Origin: an uncultured Ignavibacteriota bacterium
GTDB lineage: Bacteria > Bacteroidota > Ignavibacteria > UBA10030 > UBA8401
Reading direction: 5' to 3'
Assembly (NCBI GenBank): GCA_903884005.1
Contig: CAISDA010000064.1
Span: 124,001 to 188,000, forward strand
Length of the DNA: 64,000 bases
Part shown: positions 48,533 to 57,364 of the stretch, one piece after another
How positions within the stretch are numbered: the first letter of the stretch is position 1
Layout of the letters: each line of letters starts with the position of its first letter
Program-made: the position numbers and the translations under genes
The notes under the pieces: model-generated
Seen by the model: the letters and a program-made list of their open reading frames with translations, nothing else
Told to the model about the DNA's origin: nothing
Databases searched by the model: none

Positions 48533-49864
48533 ATGGATCCAGTATTGTTGGCGCGATTTCAATTCGCAATGACTGTCGGGTTTCATTTTATCTTCCCCCC
48601 GCTCACGATCGGTCTTGCATGGCTGTTGGTGATTGTCGAGGGGATGGGATTGAAATCCGGTAATGCTGTCTACACTGCCATTGGGAAATACTTCGGGAAG
48701 ATCCTCGCACTTATCTTTGCCATTGGTGTAGCAACGGGTGTCGTCATGGAATTCGAGTTCGGAACGAACTGGGCCGAATATTCGAAATTTGTCGGCGATA
48801 TCTTTGGTGCTCCTCTCGCGGCTGAGGCCCTCTTCGCATTTTTCCTCGAATCGACATTTTTAGGATTATACTTGATGGGGCGCAACAGGGTCTCGAAGGG
48901 CGTGCACTGGTTCTCGATCCTCATGGTGGCGATCGGTTCCACGATCTCGGCATTCTGGATCCTTGTTGCGAATTCATGGCAGCAAACACCGGCAGGGTAT
49001 GTGATCAGGAACGGCCGGGCGGAGCTCACGGACTTTTGGGCGGCGGTGTTCAATCCCTCCACGCTCGTGCGGTTCTTTCATACACTAGATGCTGCCCTGA
49101 TTGCCGGCGCTTTTTTAATGGCAGGTATTTCCGCCATTCTTATCGTGAAGAAGAAAGAAGTGGCCACAGCAAAAAAATCTCTGACAGTCGCTGTGTATTT
49201 TGGTCTTATCGTATCGCTACTCGAAGTTTTCCCATTCGGTCACGAACACGCCAGGCAAGTTGCACAAACACAGCCTGAAAAATTCGCCGCCACACAGGGA
49301 TTGTACACGTCGCAGAGTGCAGCACCCATCGCAATCTTCGCCGTCCCATTCAACAATCCACCGGAATTAAAGGCCCACATTAAAATTCCAGGTTTGTTAA
49401 GCTGGATGGCTTTCGGCGATGTCAACGCGACTATTCGTGGAATAAATGAATTCCCACAGGATGAAATTCCGCCTTTGTGGATGACATTCGTTTCGTATCA
49501 TAACATGGTTGCACTCGGTATGTATTTCATCTTCGTAATGTCTCTTGCGGCATACATGATCCGGAAGAACACGCTGTGGACGAATATGAAGTTTCTCAAA
49601 GTGTTGTTTTGGTCTATTCCGCTTCCAGTGCTCGCATGCCAGTTCGGTTGGGCGGCTGCGGAAGTAGGGCGGCAGCCGTGGATCGTATATAAGTTAATGA
49701 GGACGAGTGCCGCGGCTTCGATAACAGTGTCTGCAGGAGAGATATTGTTTTCGATCATTCTTTTCGGCATCATATACATCTTGCTCTTCGTGCTTTTCAT
49801 GTATTATCTGATGAAAGAAATCAATCACGGTCCCGCGCCACTTCAGCTTCAGGAGGCAATATGA
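48533..49864 (+). CDS. cydA: Cytochrome bd ubiquinol oxidase subunit I
   Basis: 443 residues, nine predicted membrane helices. CydA catalyses quinol oxidation with the haem b558/b595/d site. The haem ligand His is at residue 18 (TVGFHFIFPP), followed by ARFFHTLDAALIAG-type and LLEVFPFGHEHA helices and the diagnostic GRQPW near residue 383. The Q-loop is short, so this is the truncated-loop class rather than the E. coli long-loop class. The stop overlaps the cydB start by four bases. Provides high-affinity oxygen respiration at low oxygen or under stress. Confidence 0.96.
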   Translation: MDPVLLARFQFAMTVGFHFIFPPLTIGLAWLLVIVEGMGLKSGNAVYTAIGKYFGKILALIFAIGVATGVVMEFEFGTNWAEYSKFVGDIFGAPLAAEALFAFFLESTFLGLYLMGRNRVSKGVHWFSILMVAIGSTISAFWILVANSWQQTPAGYVIRNGRAELTDFWAAVFNPSTLVRFFHTLDAALIAGAFLMAGISAILIVKKKEVATAKKSLTVAVYFGLIVSLLEVFPFGHEHARQVAQTQPEKFAATQGLYTSQSAAPIAIFAVPFNNPPELKAHIKIPGLLSWMAFGDVNATIRGINEFPQDEIPPLWMTFVSYHNMVALGMYFIFVMSLAAYMIRKNTLWTNMKFLKVLFWSIPLPVLACQFGWAAAEVGRQPWIVYKLMRTSAAASITVSAGEILFSIILFGIIYILLFVLFMYYLMKEINHGPAPLQLQEAI

Positions 49865-50880
49865 TAGACTTAAACTCTACCTGGTTTCTGTTGATAGGTG
49901 TGCTCGTGATCGGCTATGCAATCCTCGACGGTTTCGATCTCGGCGTGGGCATGCTCCATTTATTTACGACGGATGAGACCGAAAAACGGAAGAACTTCAA
50001 TGCGATTGGCCCAGTGTGGGACGGGAATGAAGTCTGGCTGCTGACGGCCGGCGGCGCGCTCTTTGCAGCCTTCCCGATCGTCTATGCGACTGTCTTCAGC
50101 GGATTTTATCTCGCGTTGATGCTGCTGCTGGCCGCATTGATCTTTCGAGCGATCTCGTTCGAGTTCAGGAGTAAAATGGAAACATCCGCAGGCAAAAAAA
50201 TATGGGACATGGCATTCGGCATCAGTAGTTTCCTCATCGCGTTGCTGTTGAGTGTTGCCTTCGGCAATATTCTCGGCGGCGTGCCGATCGAGAAAGCGGG
50301 GATGTATACAGGGACATTTTTAGGCCTGTTGAATCCATATGCGGTCATCATCGGATTGGTTGGTGTGGCGATGTTCCTTATGCACGGCGCCATTTATATG
50401 GCAATGAAGAGTGACGGGGCTCAGTCTCACCGCATGGCGAAGTGGGCGAACTGGGCATGGATGGCCTTCATCGCTTTGTATTTTCTTGCAACATTGGCAA
50501 CATTTTTCTTCGCCCATTTTCTCTTCGAGGGAATGCTCCATGCGCCGCTCTTCTGGATCCTGTTCCTGCTGCTCCTCGCTTCGGTCGGATTCGTCCCCGT
50601 CGCGTTGAAGAGCGGAAGGTTCGGACGAGCCTTCATCGCTTCGTCTCTCGTCATTGCTTCGATCATCGGTCTGAGTGCAGTGAGCCTATTCCCGCGTCTC
50701 GTACCGTCAAGCATTGACATAACAAATAGTCTCACAATATACAATGCATCGTCGTCCCCGTATACACTTCAAGTGATGCTTATTATCGCTCTCATCGGTG
50801 TGCCGATGGTGCTCGGGTATACGATCTTCGTGTATCGCATATTCAAAGGGAAAGTAGTATTAGGCGAGAATAGTTATTAA
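49861..50880 (+). CDS. cydB: Cytochrome bd ubiquinol oxidase subunit II
   Basis: 339 residues, multi-helix membrane protein. The family start LIGVLVIGYAILDGFDLGVG and GNEVWLLTAGGALFAAFP are diagnostic of CydB, which packs against CydA and stabilises its haem site. Translationally coupled to cydA (ATGA). A cydX-like micro-subunit is not evident in the 45 bases after it. Confidence 0.96.
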   Translation: MIDLNSTWFLLIGVLVIGYAILDGFDLGVGMLHLFTTDETEKRKNFNAIGPVWDGNEVWLLTAGGALFAAFPIVYATVFSGFYLALMLLLAALIFRAISFEFRSKMETSAGKKIWDMAFGISSFLIALLLSVAFGNILGGVPIEKAGMYTGTFLGLLNPYAVIIGLVGVAMFLMHGAIYMAMKSDGAQSHRMAKWANWAWMAFIALYFLATLATFFFAHFLFEGMLHAPLFWILFLLLLASVGFVPVALKSGRFGRAFIASSLVIASIIGLSAVSLFPRLVPSSIDITNSLTIYNASSSPYTLQVMLIIALIGVPMVLGYTIFVYRIFKGKVVLGENSY

Positions 50881-50925
50881 CGTCACTTACGAGAACATCT
50901 CATTTAATTATAAAGGAATAAATAC

Positions 50926-51282
50926 ATGAAAATCGCATTACCCACACAGAATAATAACATCGACAGCCATTTCGGGCATTGTGAATTCTTCACTGTGTTC
51001 GCGGTTAATGACAATAAAGAAATCCTATCGGAAGAGATTGTTCCATCTCCAGTCGGATGCGGTTGCAAATCGAATATCGCGAGTACGTTGGCTTCGATGG
51101 GCGTACAGCTCATGCTGGCGGGGAATATGGGAGAAGGCGCGGTGAATGTGCTTCGAAATTCTGGAATCGATGTAGTCAGAGGCTGCAGCGGAGATGTCCA
51201 TGCTGTTGCCCAGCAATGGCTCAATGGGCAGGCAGTGGATTCCGGGATTAGCTGCGCCGCTCATGAACACGGATGCAATTGA
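50926..51282 (+). CDS. NifX/NafY-type (DiNase FeMo-co) domain protein
   Basis: 118 residues. MKIALPTQNNNIDSHFGHCEFFTVF, with its conserved SHFGHC, is the start of the dinitrogenase iron-molybdenum cofactor domain. CGCKS and the C-terminal CAAHEHGCN add further metal ligands. Proteins of this fold carry iron-sulfur or cofactor fragments. No nitrogenase genes are present, so a general metal or Fe-S carrier role is more likely. It follows cydB by 45 bases with AAGGA upstream. Confidence 0.9.
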   Translation: MKIALPTQNNNIDSHFGHCEFFTVFAVNDNKEILSEEIVPSPVGCGCKSNIASTLASMGVQLMLAGNMGEGAVNVLRNSGIDVVRGCSGDVHAVAQQWLNGQAVDSGISCAAHEHGCN

Positions 51283-51367
51283 GTCTTTTTGTCGTTTCAT
51301 GCATCCTATGTATAGTAATTATCGTGCATCATAGATCATGTTTGCATGAAACGAACAAATTGACAGA

Positions 51368-51994
51368 ATGGAAAACGACATGAGTGAATTTGATGTAAAA
51401 GCGAAAACCTGGGATCTCGACCCTGTAAAATCTGAACGGGCAAAAGCAGTCGCCGATGCGATCCGAATTGAGTGTGCGTTGTCAGCTTCCGCCCATGCTT
51501 TTGAATTTGGCTGTGGAACGGGACTGGTGAGCTTCTTCATGCAACCGTACCTGAGTCGAATCATCATGGCTGACAGTTCCCAGGGAATGTTGGACGTCCT
51601 TGGTGATAAGATTCGGAATGCCGGAGTGGAAAATATGTTTCCACTGTATCTTGACCTTACTGTGTCGCCGCCGCCGGATGAAAAATTCGATCTCGTCTAT
51701 ACTCTTCTCACCCTTCACCATGTGGCGGAGACGGAGCCGATGTTCACCGTGTTCCACTCGATGCTAAATGACGACGGATTCTTGTGTATCGCCGACCTCG
51801 ACACTGAAGATGGTTCGTTTCATGGGGACGGTTTCACGGGCCACAACGGTTTCGACAGGAAAGACCTATTGACACAGGCGGAGAAAGCCGGGTTCAAAAA
51901 CATACGATTCAGCACAGTCTTCGAATTTGAACGGACTTTCAATGGGAATGAGAAAAGAGTTTATCCCATCTTCCTCATGACCGCCCAAAAATAA
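51368..51994 (+). CDS. Class I SAM-dependent methyltransferase
   Basis: 208 residues (or 204 from ATG 51380, where MSEFDVKAKTWD begins as in the family). Motif I is HAFEFGCGTGLVSF, then DSSQGMLDVL and DLVYTLLTLHHV. The C-terminal ADLDTEDGSFHGDGF segment is typical of the UbiE/COQ5-like group of small-molecule methylases. Not closely alike to the methyltransferase at 47842. Substrate unknown. Confidence 0.9.
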   Translation: MENDMSEFDVKAKTWDLDPVKSERAKAVADAIRIECALSASAHAFEFGCGTGLVSFFMQPYLSRIIMADSSQGMLDVLGDKIRNAGVENMFPLYLDLTVSPPPDEKFDLVYTLLTLHHVAETEPMFTVFHSMLNDDGFLCIADLDTEDGSFHGDGFTGHNGFDRKDLLTQAEKAGFKNIRFSTVFEFERTFNGNEKRVYPIFLMTAQK

Positions 51995-52129
51995 GTCCAT
52001 GCCGATTGAAAGGAACTCAATGATTTGTCTAACAATCACTCACGAGACGTGAATGTTAGGGGGAGATGTGTCTTACTTATAAGCTATTACGCAGAATTGT
52101 AGAACCAGTGTACGTATTCGTTTTTTACG

Positions 52130-52166
52130 ACGCCCCAATTCAGTGATCCTGTTTTTGGGGCGTTTT
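52130..52166 (+). terminator. Rho-independent terminator
   Basis: ACGCCCCAA (52130-52138) pairs with TTGGGGCGT (52155-52163), followed by T bases. It lies between the methyltransferase and the convergent TonB receptor and serves the plus-strand operon. Confidence 0.8.
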
Positions 52167-52221
52167 GTATACGTTCGATACTGCGACGATAACAATACGA
52201 TCAGTGCCGTTGCAAGTTGGG

Positions 52222-54492
52222 TTAAAATTTGGCGGTAATTCCGACGATCGGCGTGATCCCAAAATCGTATTTCGGGTTGACGGTGATGCCGCTGCTTGTG
52301 TCGGCTTTGTATGAGTAGGAAATGATATTCGACCTGTTGTAGACGTTCCACAGGTCAAGATACGCTGTCATCGACCAACCGAAAAAAATGAATTGTTTAT
52401 CAACACGGATATCGATCTTATGATAGTCGGGATACCGCACCGAGTTCACTTCACCGTCTACGAGATAATACACACCTGCTTTTTTAACGACTCCGATCAC
52501 CGGTGTATATGGATTACCTGATGCAAATTGGAATTTGGCGCCGATCTGCCAGCCTTCGCCAATCTCCATACCGGCAATGAGATTTATGATATGCGGCCTG
52601 TCGTACTCAAAATCGTATTCTGCCAAAGACGAATTGTCTCTACGGCGTGAAACGGAATAACTGTATGATGCGCTGCCGACGAATCCGTTTGTGAATTTTT
52701 TCTGCAGCGAAAATTCAATGCCTCGCGCATATCCCGAACCTGTATTGAGAAGCAGATTGGAACTATCCGGAGCCACGACAAGATTCGATAGATCTTTATG
52801 ATACACCTCTACTGTTGCGCGCGTATCATCGGCGAGCCGATGTTCAATACCGGCCACGTAGTGGACCGCAGTGCTATTTTTAAGCGCAAGATTCCTCGGG
52901 TCGGGCGAGATCTGATAACTCATCGGAGACTGGGCATAGCGCCCCCACGCCAGGTTGAGCGATGTTGATTGCATCACGGCATACGAAATGGCAACTCGGG
53001 GACTCACGCTTGTTTCATTGATCAATGCGAAGCGATCGACACGCAGACCAGCCGAAAGAGTGATCGGTTGTATCGGGTGATACGAAGTCTGAAGATACAC
53101 TCCAGTCTTCGCAGTGAGAGACGGATGAAACGAGATCGTTGTTGCGGGGATCAGCGTTCCGGTTCTCGTTGTATCTTGGGGGGTCCACGAGGTATTTCGC
53201 GAATCGATCGTTTTCGCCATCACACCGACTTTCAACTCGAGGGACGGATTGAACTGATAGGCGAATTCAGACCTGATCGAGAATTCATTCTCCAGTATGT
53301 CGTCGCCTTTGAGTGCCGGATCGGCCTGGGTGCCCGCCTTGGAGGTCCATCCATTTCCGGTAAATGACACTGTCGTGAGGATAAAAGCCTTCTGTGACAC
53401 GAGCGAGCGCCAATTTACGCCGAATGCCGATCCGTAATCATCCCGCGTAAGATAATCGTATTTGCTCATGGCCGACGATTCCTTCGTCGAACCTGCTTTG
53501 TCTATTTGGTCGATATAATAAAAACCGACAAGGCTGATGCGGTTGCGGGCATCGAGGTCGTAGGTGATCTTGCCGACAGCGTCGTAATAACGCGGAGCAG
53601 CCGGCTTGTTCATGATCGAAGTGAGGATGTCAAAAAAACCGCGTCGAACCGAGAATATCATTGAACCATTATTGGAGACGGGACCGTCGACCATAACACC
53701 GAATCCCGCGATATTGGCATTCACATCTGAATTGTAGAGTTCTTTGTTGCCGTCTTTGAGTGACATATCGAACACTGAGGACATCTTGTCGCCGTATTTG
53801 GCAGGGAATCCGCCCGTGAGGAAATCGACTTTTTCAAGAAGGGCCGGATTCACGATGCTGATGATCCCCATGGACTCGCCGGTGCGGGCGAAGTGGATCG
53901 GATTATAGATCTCGATATTATCGAGGAGAGTGAGATTTTCATCGGGGCTGCCGCCGCGAACAATCAACTGTGCACTTTTTCCTCCTGCAGTTGCCACGCC
54001 CGGCATCGACTGCATGACACGAAAAATATCTTCGGCAGAACCTGGCGACCGGCGAATTTCTTCAGGAGAGAGCGTGCGGACACTCACGATATTATCAGAC
54101 GGTTTCGCAAAATAATCCCCTCCAACGTTCACTGCTTCCATCTCAATGGTAGCGGGTTTCATGCCAAATGAGATCGACTGATTTCGCTGGGGGATAACAA
54201 CAACATCGGTGTTGAAAGCATTCTCGTACCCGATCATTGAGGCTTTCAGCTGATATTTCCCGGAAGGGACATTCTTAATGATGTAATAGCCCCGGTCATT
54301 TGTCGATGCACCCAGCGTCGTGCCGGAAATGACGACAGTGGAGCCCGGAAGCGGCTGCTGTGTATGAATGTCTCGTATCTCTCCGGAAACGATACCGGAT
54401 GATTCCTGAGCGCGAAGCGGAGTAACGGTTGCTAAAAAAATGATATAGACAAGCGTGTGAATAAGGACACGTCGAGACGAACGGCGAATCAT
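52222..54492 (-). CDS. TonB-dependent receptor with carboxypeptidase-regulatory domain
   Basis: 756 residues. A signal peptide (ending PLRAQ) is followed by a CarboxypepD-reg-like beta-sandwich (GEIRDIHTQQPLPGSTVVIS) and a plug domain (IVRGGSPDENLTLLDNIEI). A long beta barrel ends at GITPIVGITAKF with the terminal Phe expected for outer-membrane insertion. Such receptors import large or scarce ligands using TonB energy. No SusD partner is adjacent, so a metal chelate or other small ligand is more likely than a glycan. It follows the Trx-TrxR gene on the same strand 87 bases downstream and might be co-transcribed with the peptide cluster. Confidence 0.95.
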   Translation of the reverse strand: MIRRSSRRVLIHTLVYIIFLATVTPLRAQESSGIVSGEIRDIHTQQPLPGSTVVISGTTLGASTNDRGYYIIKNVPSGKYQLKASMIGYENAFNTDVVVIPQRNQSISFGMKPATIEMEAVNVGGDYFAKPSDNIVSVRTLSPEEIRRSPGSAEDIFRVMQSMPGVATAGGKSAQLIVRGGSPDENLTLLDNIEIYNPIHFARTGESMGIISIVNPALLEKVDFLTGGFPAKYGDKMSSVFDMSLKDGNKELYNSDVNANIAGFGVMVDGPVSNNGSMIFSVRRGFFDILTSIMNKPAAPRYYDAVGKITYDLDARNRISLVGFYYIDQIDKAGSTKESSAMSKYDYLTRDDYGSAFGVNWRSLVSQKAFILTTVSFTGNGWTSKAGTQADPALKGDDILENEFSIRSEFAYQFNPSLELKVGVMAKTIDSRNTSWTPQDTTRTGTLIPATTISFHPSLTAKTGVYLQTSYHPIQPITLSAGLRVDRFALINETSVSPRVAISYAVMQSTSLNLAWGRYAQSPMSYQISPDPRNLALKNSTAVHYVAGIEHRLADDTRATVEVYHKDLSNLVVAPDSSNLLLNTGSGYARGIEFSLQKKFTNGFVGSASYSYSVSRRRDNSSLAEYDFEYDRPHIINLIAGMEIGEGWQIGAKFQFASGNPYTPVIGVVKKAGVYYLVDGEVNSVRYPDYHKIDIRVDKQFIFFGWSMTAYLDLWNVYNRSNIISYSYKADTSSGITVNPKYDFGITPIVGITAKF

Positions 54493-54494
54493 TG

Positions 54495-54522
54495 AATGAC
54501 CTTCAGTTAATGACCTTCAGTT
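54495..54522. repeat. Tandem 14-bp duplication at the receptor's ribosome site
   Basis: AATGACCTTCAGTT occurs twice in a row (54495-54508 and 54509-54522) with a partial third copy. On the minus strand this duplicates the purine-rich GAAGGTCATT just before the receptor ATG, giving two candidate Shine-Dalgarno sites. Copy-number change here would alter leader length. Confidence 0.8.
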
Positions 54523-54579
54523 AATGACGCAAGAATAATTCGGCCTGAGCCTTTGTTCAATCGGGACAATAATTGGTAA

Positions 54580-55875
54580 TTACACTCCGCCCAACTCTTT
54601 AGAGACTGTAATCGCTGCGATCGTGCCATCGGAGACGGCGGTCGTGATCTGTCTGAACGGTTTGCTTGCAACATCGCCGACAGCGTAGATGTCCTTGATA
54701 TTCGTATGCGCCGTCGCATCCGTCTTAATATATCCCCACTGGTCCAATTCAAAGTATTGTTGTACTTCCTCAATATTGGGTGTCATTCCTGCAAAAATGA
54801 AAACGCCGTCGCACTCGATCGTCTCTAAGTCACCTGTTTTCAGGTCCTGAACGATCACTTTTCTGACACTTGTGCCATCCTTCACAAATTCCCGTGGTTC
54901 GTGTTCGAAAATGAATTTTATCTTTGGATTCGCGAAGGCTTTTTCCTGAGCTGTCTTGTTTGCTTGAAGTGTCGCGAATTGGTGGACGACAGTCACCGTG
55001 CGTGCGAATTTTGTGATGAAGAGTGATTCTTCGATCGCGGAGTTGCCGCCCCCGATGACCACGACATCTTTTCCTTCATAATATTTAGCATCGCATGTTG
55101 CGCAATACGAGATGCCTTGTCCCTTATATTCCTTCTCGCCTTTAACGCCTAAAAATCTGGGTGATGAGCCTGTTGCGATGATGATCTTCTTTGCGGTGAT
55201 CGTCTCGAAACCATCAATAACAATAGTTTTCCCGGGAAGGTCGAGTGATGTCACCTCCACCGCTGCACGGAATTCCGCACCCGCTGCTTTTGCCTGCTCC
55301 GCCATGTGGTGCATGAGCATGTAGCCGGAGATCGGTTCCGAGAAACCTGGGTAGTTGCTGACCATATGGGTGACTTTCACCTGGCCGCCTGGCAATTCTT
55401 TATCGATGACGATGGTGTGTAATTTTGCCTGCGCTGTGTAAATGGCAGTCGCAAGGCCGGCCGGACCGGCGCCGAGCACGAGCACGTCGCATTCGGTCGA
55501 TATCTGTTTGACACCTGCGCGCAATGACTCAACTCGTTCTGTGGGCAGCATCGTTTCAAGATTCCGTACGATCTCAGATCTCTTGACCCCGCCTGAAAGT
55601 CGTTCGCCTATGATCTCACCGTTCTTATAGAAAAGGAGCGTAGGGGAGGACGAGACGCCAAGTTTCGACGCAAGGGCCTTATTTTCCTGTCGGAAGATCT
55701 TATAAAAGGCGATGTCATTGCCATAGACTTCACTCAACGGTTCAAATTTTGCCGCGAGCGCTTCGCACGGAGGACATTCTGTTGAGTAAAAATCAACAAC
55801 GGCAAGAGAATCATGCAGCACCGTCGTTTCAAAATCTGCTTCACTGATGTACCGGATTCGATCGTTCGTGCTCAT
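54580..55875 (-). CDS. Thioredoxin-thioredoxin reductase fusion
   Basis: 431 residues. The N-terminal thioredoxin domain (about 1-105) has VVDFYSTECPPCEALA, active site CPPC, and the cis-Pro region SSSPTLLFYKNG. The C-terminal low-molecular-weight thioredoxin reductase (about 125-431) has FAD-binding VLGAGPAGLATAIY, redox-active CATC (SYCATCDAKYY) and NADPH-binding VIGGGNSAIEES. The order is Trx then TrxR, opposite to the known mycobacterial fusion. Its ATG overlaps the stop of the radical SAM gene by ATGA. This suggests a dedicated reductant for cysteine chemistry on the peptide encoded upstream. Confidence 0.94.
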   Translation of the reverse strand: MSTNDRIRYISEADFETTVLHDSLAVVDFYSTECPPCEALAAKFEPLSEVYGNDIAFYKIFRQENKALASKLGVSSSPTLLFYKNGEIIGERLSGGVKRSEIVRNLETMLPTERVESLRAGVKQISTECDVLVLGAGPAGLATAIYTAQAKLHTIVIDKELPGGQVKVTHMVSNYPGFSEPISGYMLMHHMAEQAKAAGAEFRAAVEVTSLDLPGKTIVIDGFETITAKKIIIATGSSPRFLGVKGEKEYKGQGISYCATCDAKYYEGKDVVVIGGGNSAIEESLFITKFARTVTVVHQFATLQANKTAQEKAFANPKIKFIFEHEPREFVKDGTSVRKVIVQDLKTGDLETIECDGVFIFAGMTPNIEEVQQYFELDQWGYIKTDATAHTNIKDIYAVGDVASKPFRQITTAVSDGTIAAITVSKELGGV

Positions 55876-57185
55876 TCCAGCTCCTTCACAAAATATGTTG
55901 AAATACCTAATTCAAGTAATTCTTTTACAGGACGGCAATCGGGTGAATTGATGGCCCCGGTTCTATTGTAGGCAACCGAGGCGCAGCCGCCGCCGCATGC
56001 GAGACGCAGATTGCATGATGTGCATTCTTTTATTGATGTTACATCCCGCTCTTCCCATTGCTCGATCAATTCGGATTTTTTCGTTGCAGTCGGATAATAC
56101 GTGCCAAGCGCTTCTTCTTTTTTTCCCACTGTCGCCGTGCAGGAGTAAATGCTTCCTGTATAATCGAACGCCCATTCAGTTTTGGTCCCGGGACATGAAT
56201 CGTAGAGAGGGCTGGGAAGCGAGCCGTTTTCAAACAAAAATTTTGAAATAGAAAACGCGGGTTTGTGAAATTGGAGAATCTCGGGATGCCGCTGTATGAG
56301 ATTATAGAGCTCCTGGTACATCTCTATCCGCGTCAGCAGCTTTCCTTGGTCTGTTTGGCAATAATGGAGCTCGTAGTTGCGTCCCAGCTGTGTTTTAAAT
56401 TTTTGATGTTTCGTCCATCCTTTTTCGATCGCAAAACGGGCCAGGTCTGTGATGCCGGCGAGATTTTGACGGTCGACGACGACTCGGAGATTGATGGTGA
56501 TTCCGGCTTCAAGCGCCCGATCGATACCGAGTGCTATCTGCTGAAATGTTGAACCGCCGCCTTTCAATGGCCTTCGCAGATCATGTATCTGTTCTGTGCC
56601 ATCCAATGTGACCTGTACTTCTCGAATCTTATATGTCTTCAGCAGATCAACGTAGTCATGCAGTGAATATCCGTTCGTGACAAAGGCCGTTTCAAGGCCG
56701 GCTTCTTTTGCTTTGTCGAGCAGACGGCGAACGACCGTTTTGTACATTTCACCGGGGAGGAGCGGCTCACCGCCGAAGACTGTGATATATTTTTTCCGTC
56801 CGGCAAATTCCCGATCGATATATGCATAGAACGAATTGATGAGTTCATTGCTCGGAGTCGTGTGGAGATTCGAATATCCCTCCTGGTAACAATACGTACA
56901 GGAAAAATTGCACGAATACCACGGGACGAAGAAGAGCTGGATCTCATCCTTGTCGCGCGCGTCGATGAAATCGGCATACCGTTTCCGGAAGAGACGGGTT
57001 TCTTCGGCCTCATCGCAGAGATAGCCTTTTTCTGTGAATTCGCCGGTGTTCGAGATCCGCTGATCGATCACTTCCTGAGCCTGTTCCGCTGAAAGGATAT
57101 CGGCATTGCCGGTGAGCAGGTTGACGATAAAATATTCGTCTGAATCGGCAATGCGCGAAAAGATGTTATGTTTTGAAAGTGTCAT
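55872..57185 (-). CDS. Radical SAM/SPASM peptide maturase-like enzyme
   Basis: 437 residues. The 4Fe-4S radical SAM motif CX3CX2C is FSCTYCYQEGY preceded by YSCN (near residue 94). FGGEPLLPGEM follows as the GGE motif. The C-terminal SPASM region has YSCTATVG, then CTSCNLRLACGGGCAS and a final Cys in SPDCRP, for auxiliary clusters. SPASM enzymes typically modify ribosomal peptides, forming thioether, C-C or epimerised products, or activate sulfatases. No sulfatase is near, while a 31-residue Cys peptide lies just upstream. No good ribosome site precedes its ATG, whereas the peptide has a perfect one, as expected for substrate excess. Confidence 0.93.
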   Translation of the reverse strand: MTLSKHNIFSRIADSDEYFIVNLLTGNADILSAEQAQEVIDQRISNTGEFTEKGYLCDEAEETRLFRKRYADFIDARDKDEIQLFFVPWYSCNFSCTYCYQEGYSNLHTTPSNELINSFYAYIDREFAGRKKYITVFGGEPLLPGEMYKTVVRRLLDKAKEAGLETAFVTNGYSLHDYVDLLKTYKIREVQVTLDGTEQIHDLRRPLKGGGSTFQQIALGIDRALEAGITINLRVVVDRQNLAGITDLARFAIEKGWTKHQKFKTQLGRNYELHYCQTDQGKLLTRIEMYQELYNLIQRHPEILQFHKPAFSISKFLFENGSLPSPLYDSCPGTKTEWAFDYTGSIYSCTATVGKKEEALGTYYPTATKKSELIEQWEERDVTSIKECTSCNLRLACGGGCASVAYNRTGAINSPDCRPVKELLELGISTYFVKELE

Positions 57186-57238
57186 AAGAGAGAGTGAAGA
57201 GAAAGCAAAGCCTTACGTCAAGGAAAGTATTGTGTTAG

Positions 57239-57334
57239 TTAATCGTGGCAGCCTGCTGTGTTGCTTGATGTTTTAGCACAGCATTGTGCCTCTGTTTGTG
57301 CTTTTTTAGTTGTTTTCTTGATGAGTGATTTCAT
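57239..57334 (-). CDS. Small Cys-containing peptide, candidate RiPP precursor
   Basis: 31 codons from ATG 57334 to TAA at 57239. AAAGGAGG lies five bases upstream, the best ribosome site in this cluster. The peptide starts MKSLIKKTTKKAQTEAQ, a basic leader-like half, and ends in a core with a CC pair at residues 18-19 and a third Cys at 29 (NTAGCHD at the end). It sits 53 bases before the radical SAM/SPASM gene and 30 after the methyltransferase, all on one strand. Position, size, leader/core shape and ribosome site fit a modified-peptide precursor. No signal peptide. I know no named family for it. Confidence 0.7.
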   Translation of the reverse strand: MKSLIKKTTKKAQTEAQCCAKTSSNTAGCHD

Positions 57335-57364
57335 GGATCCTCCTTTCGTAAATGGTCGGATGTG

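Noticed and set aside
50926-51282. Evidence for nitrogen fixation from the NifX-like gene
   Set aside because: The DiNase domain is widespread outside nitrogenase systems and no nifHDK, nifB or nifE/N genes are present.
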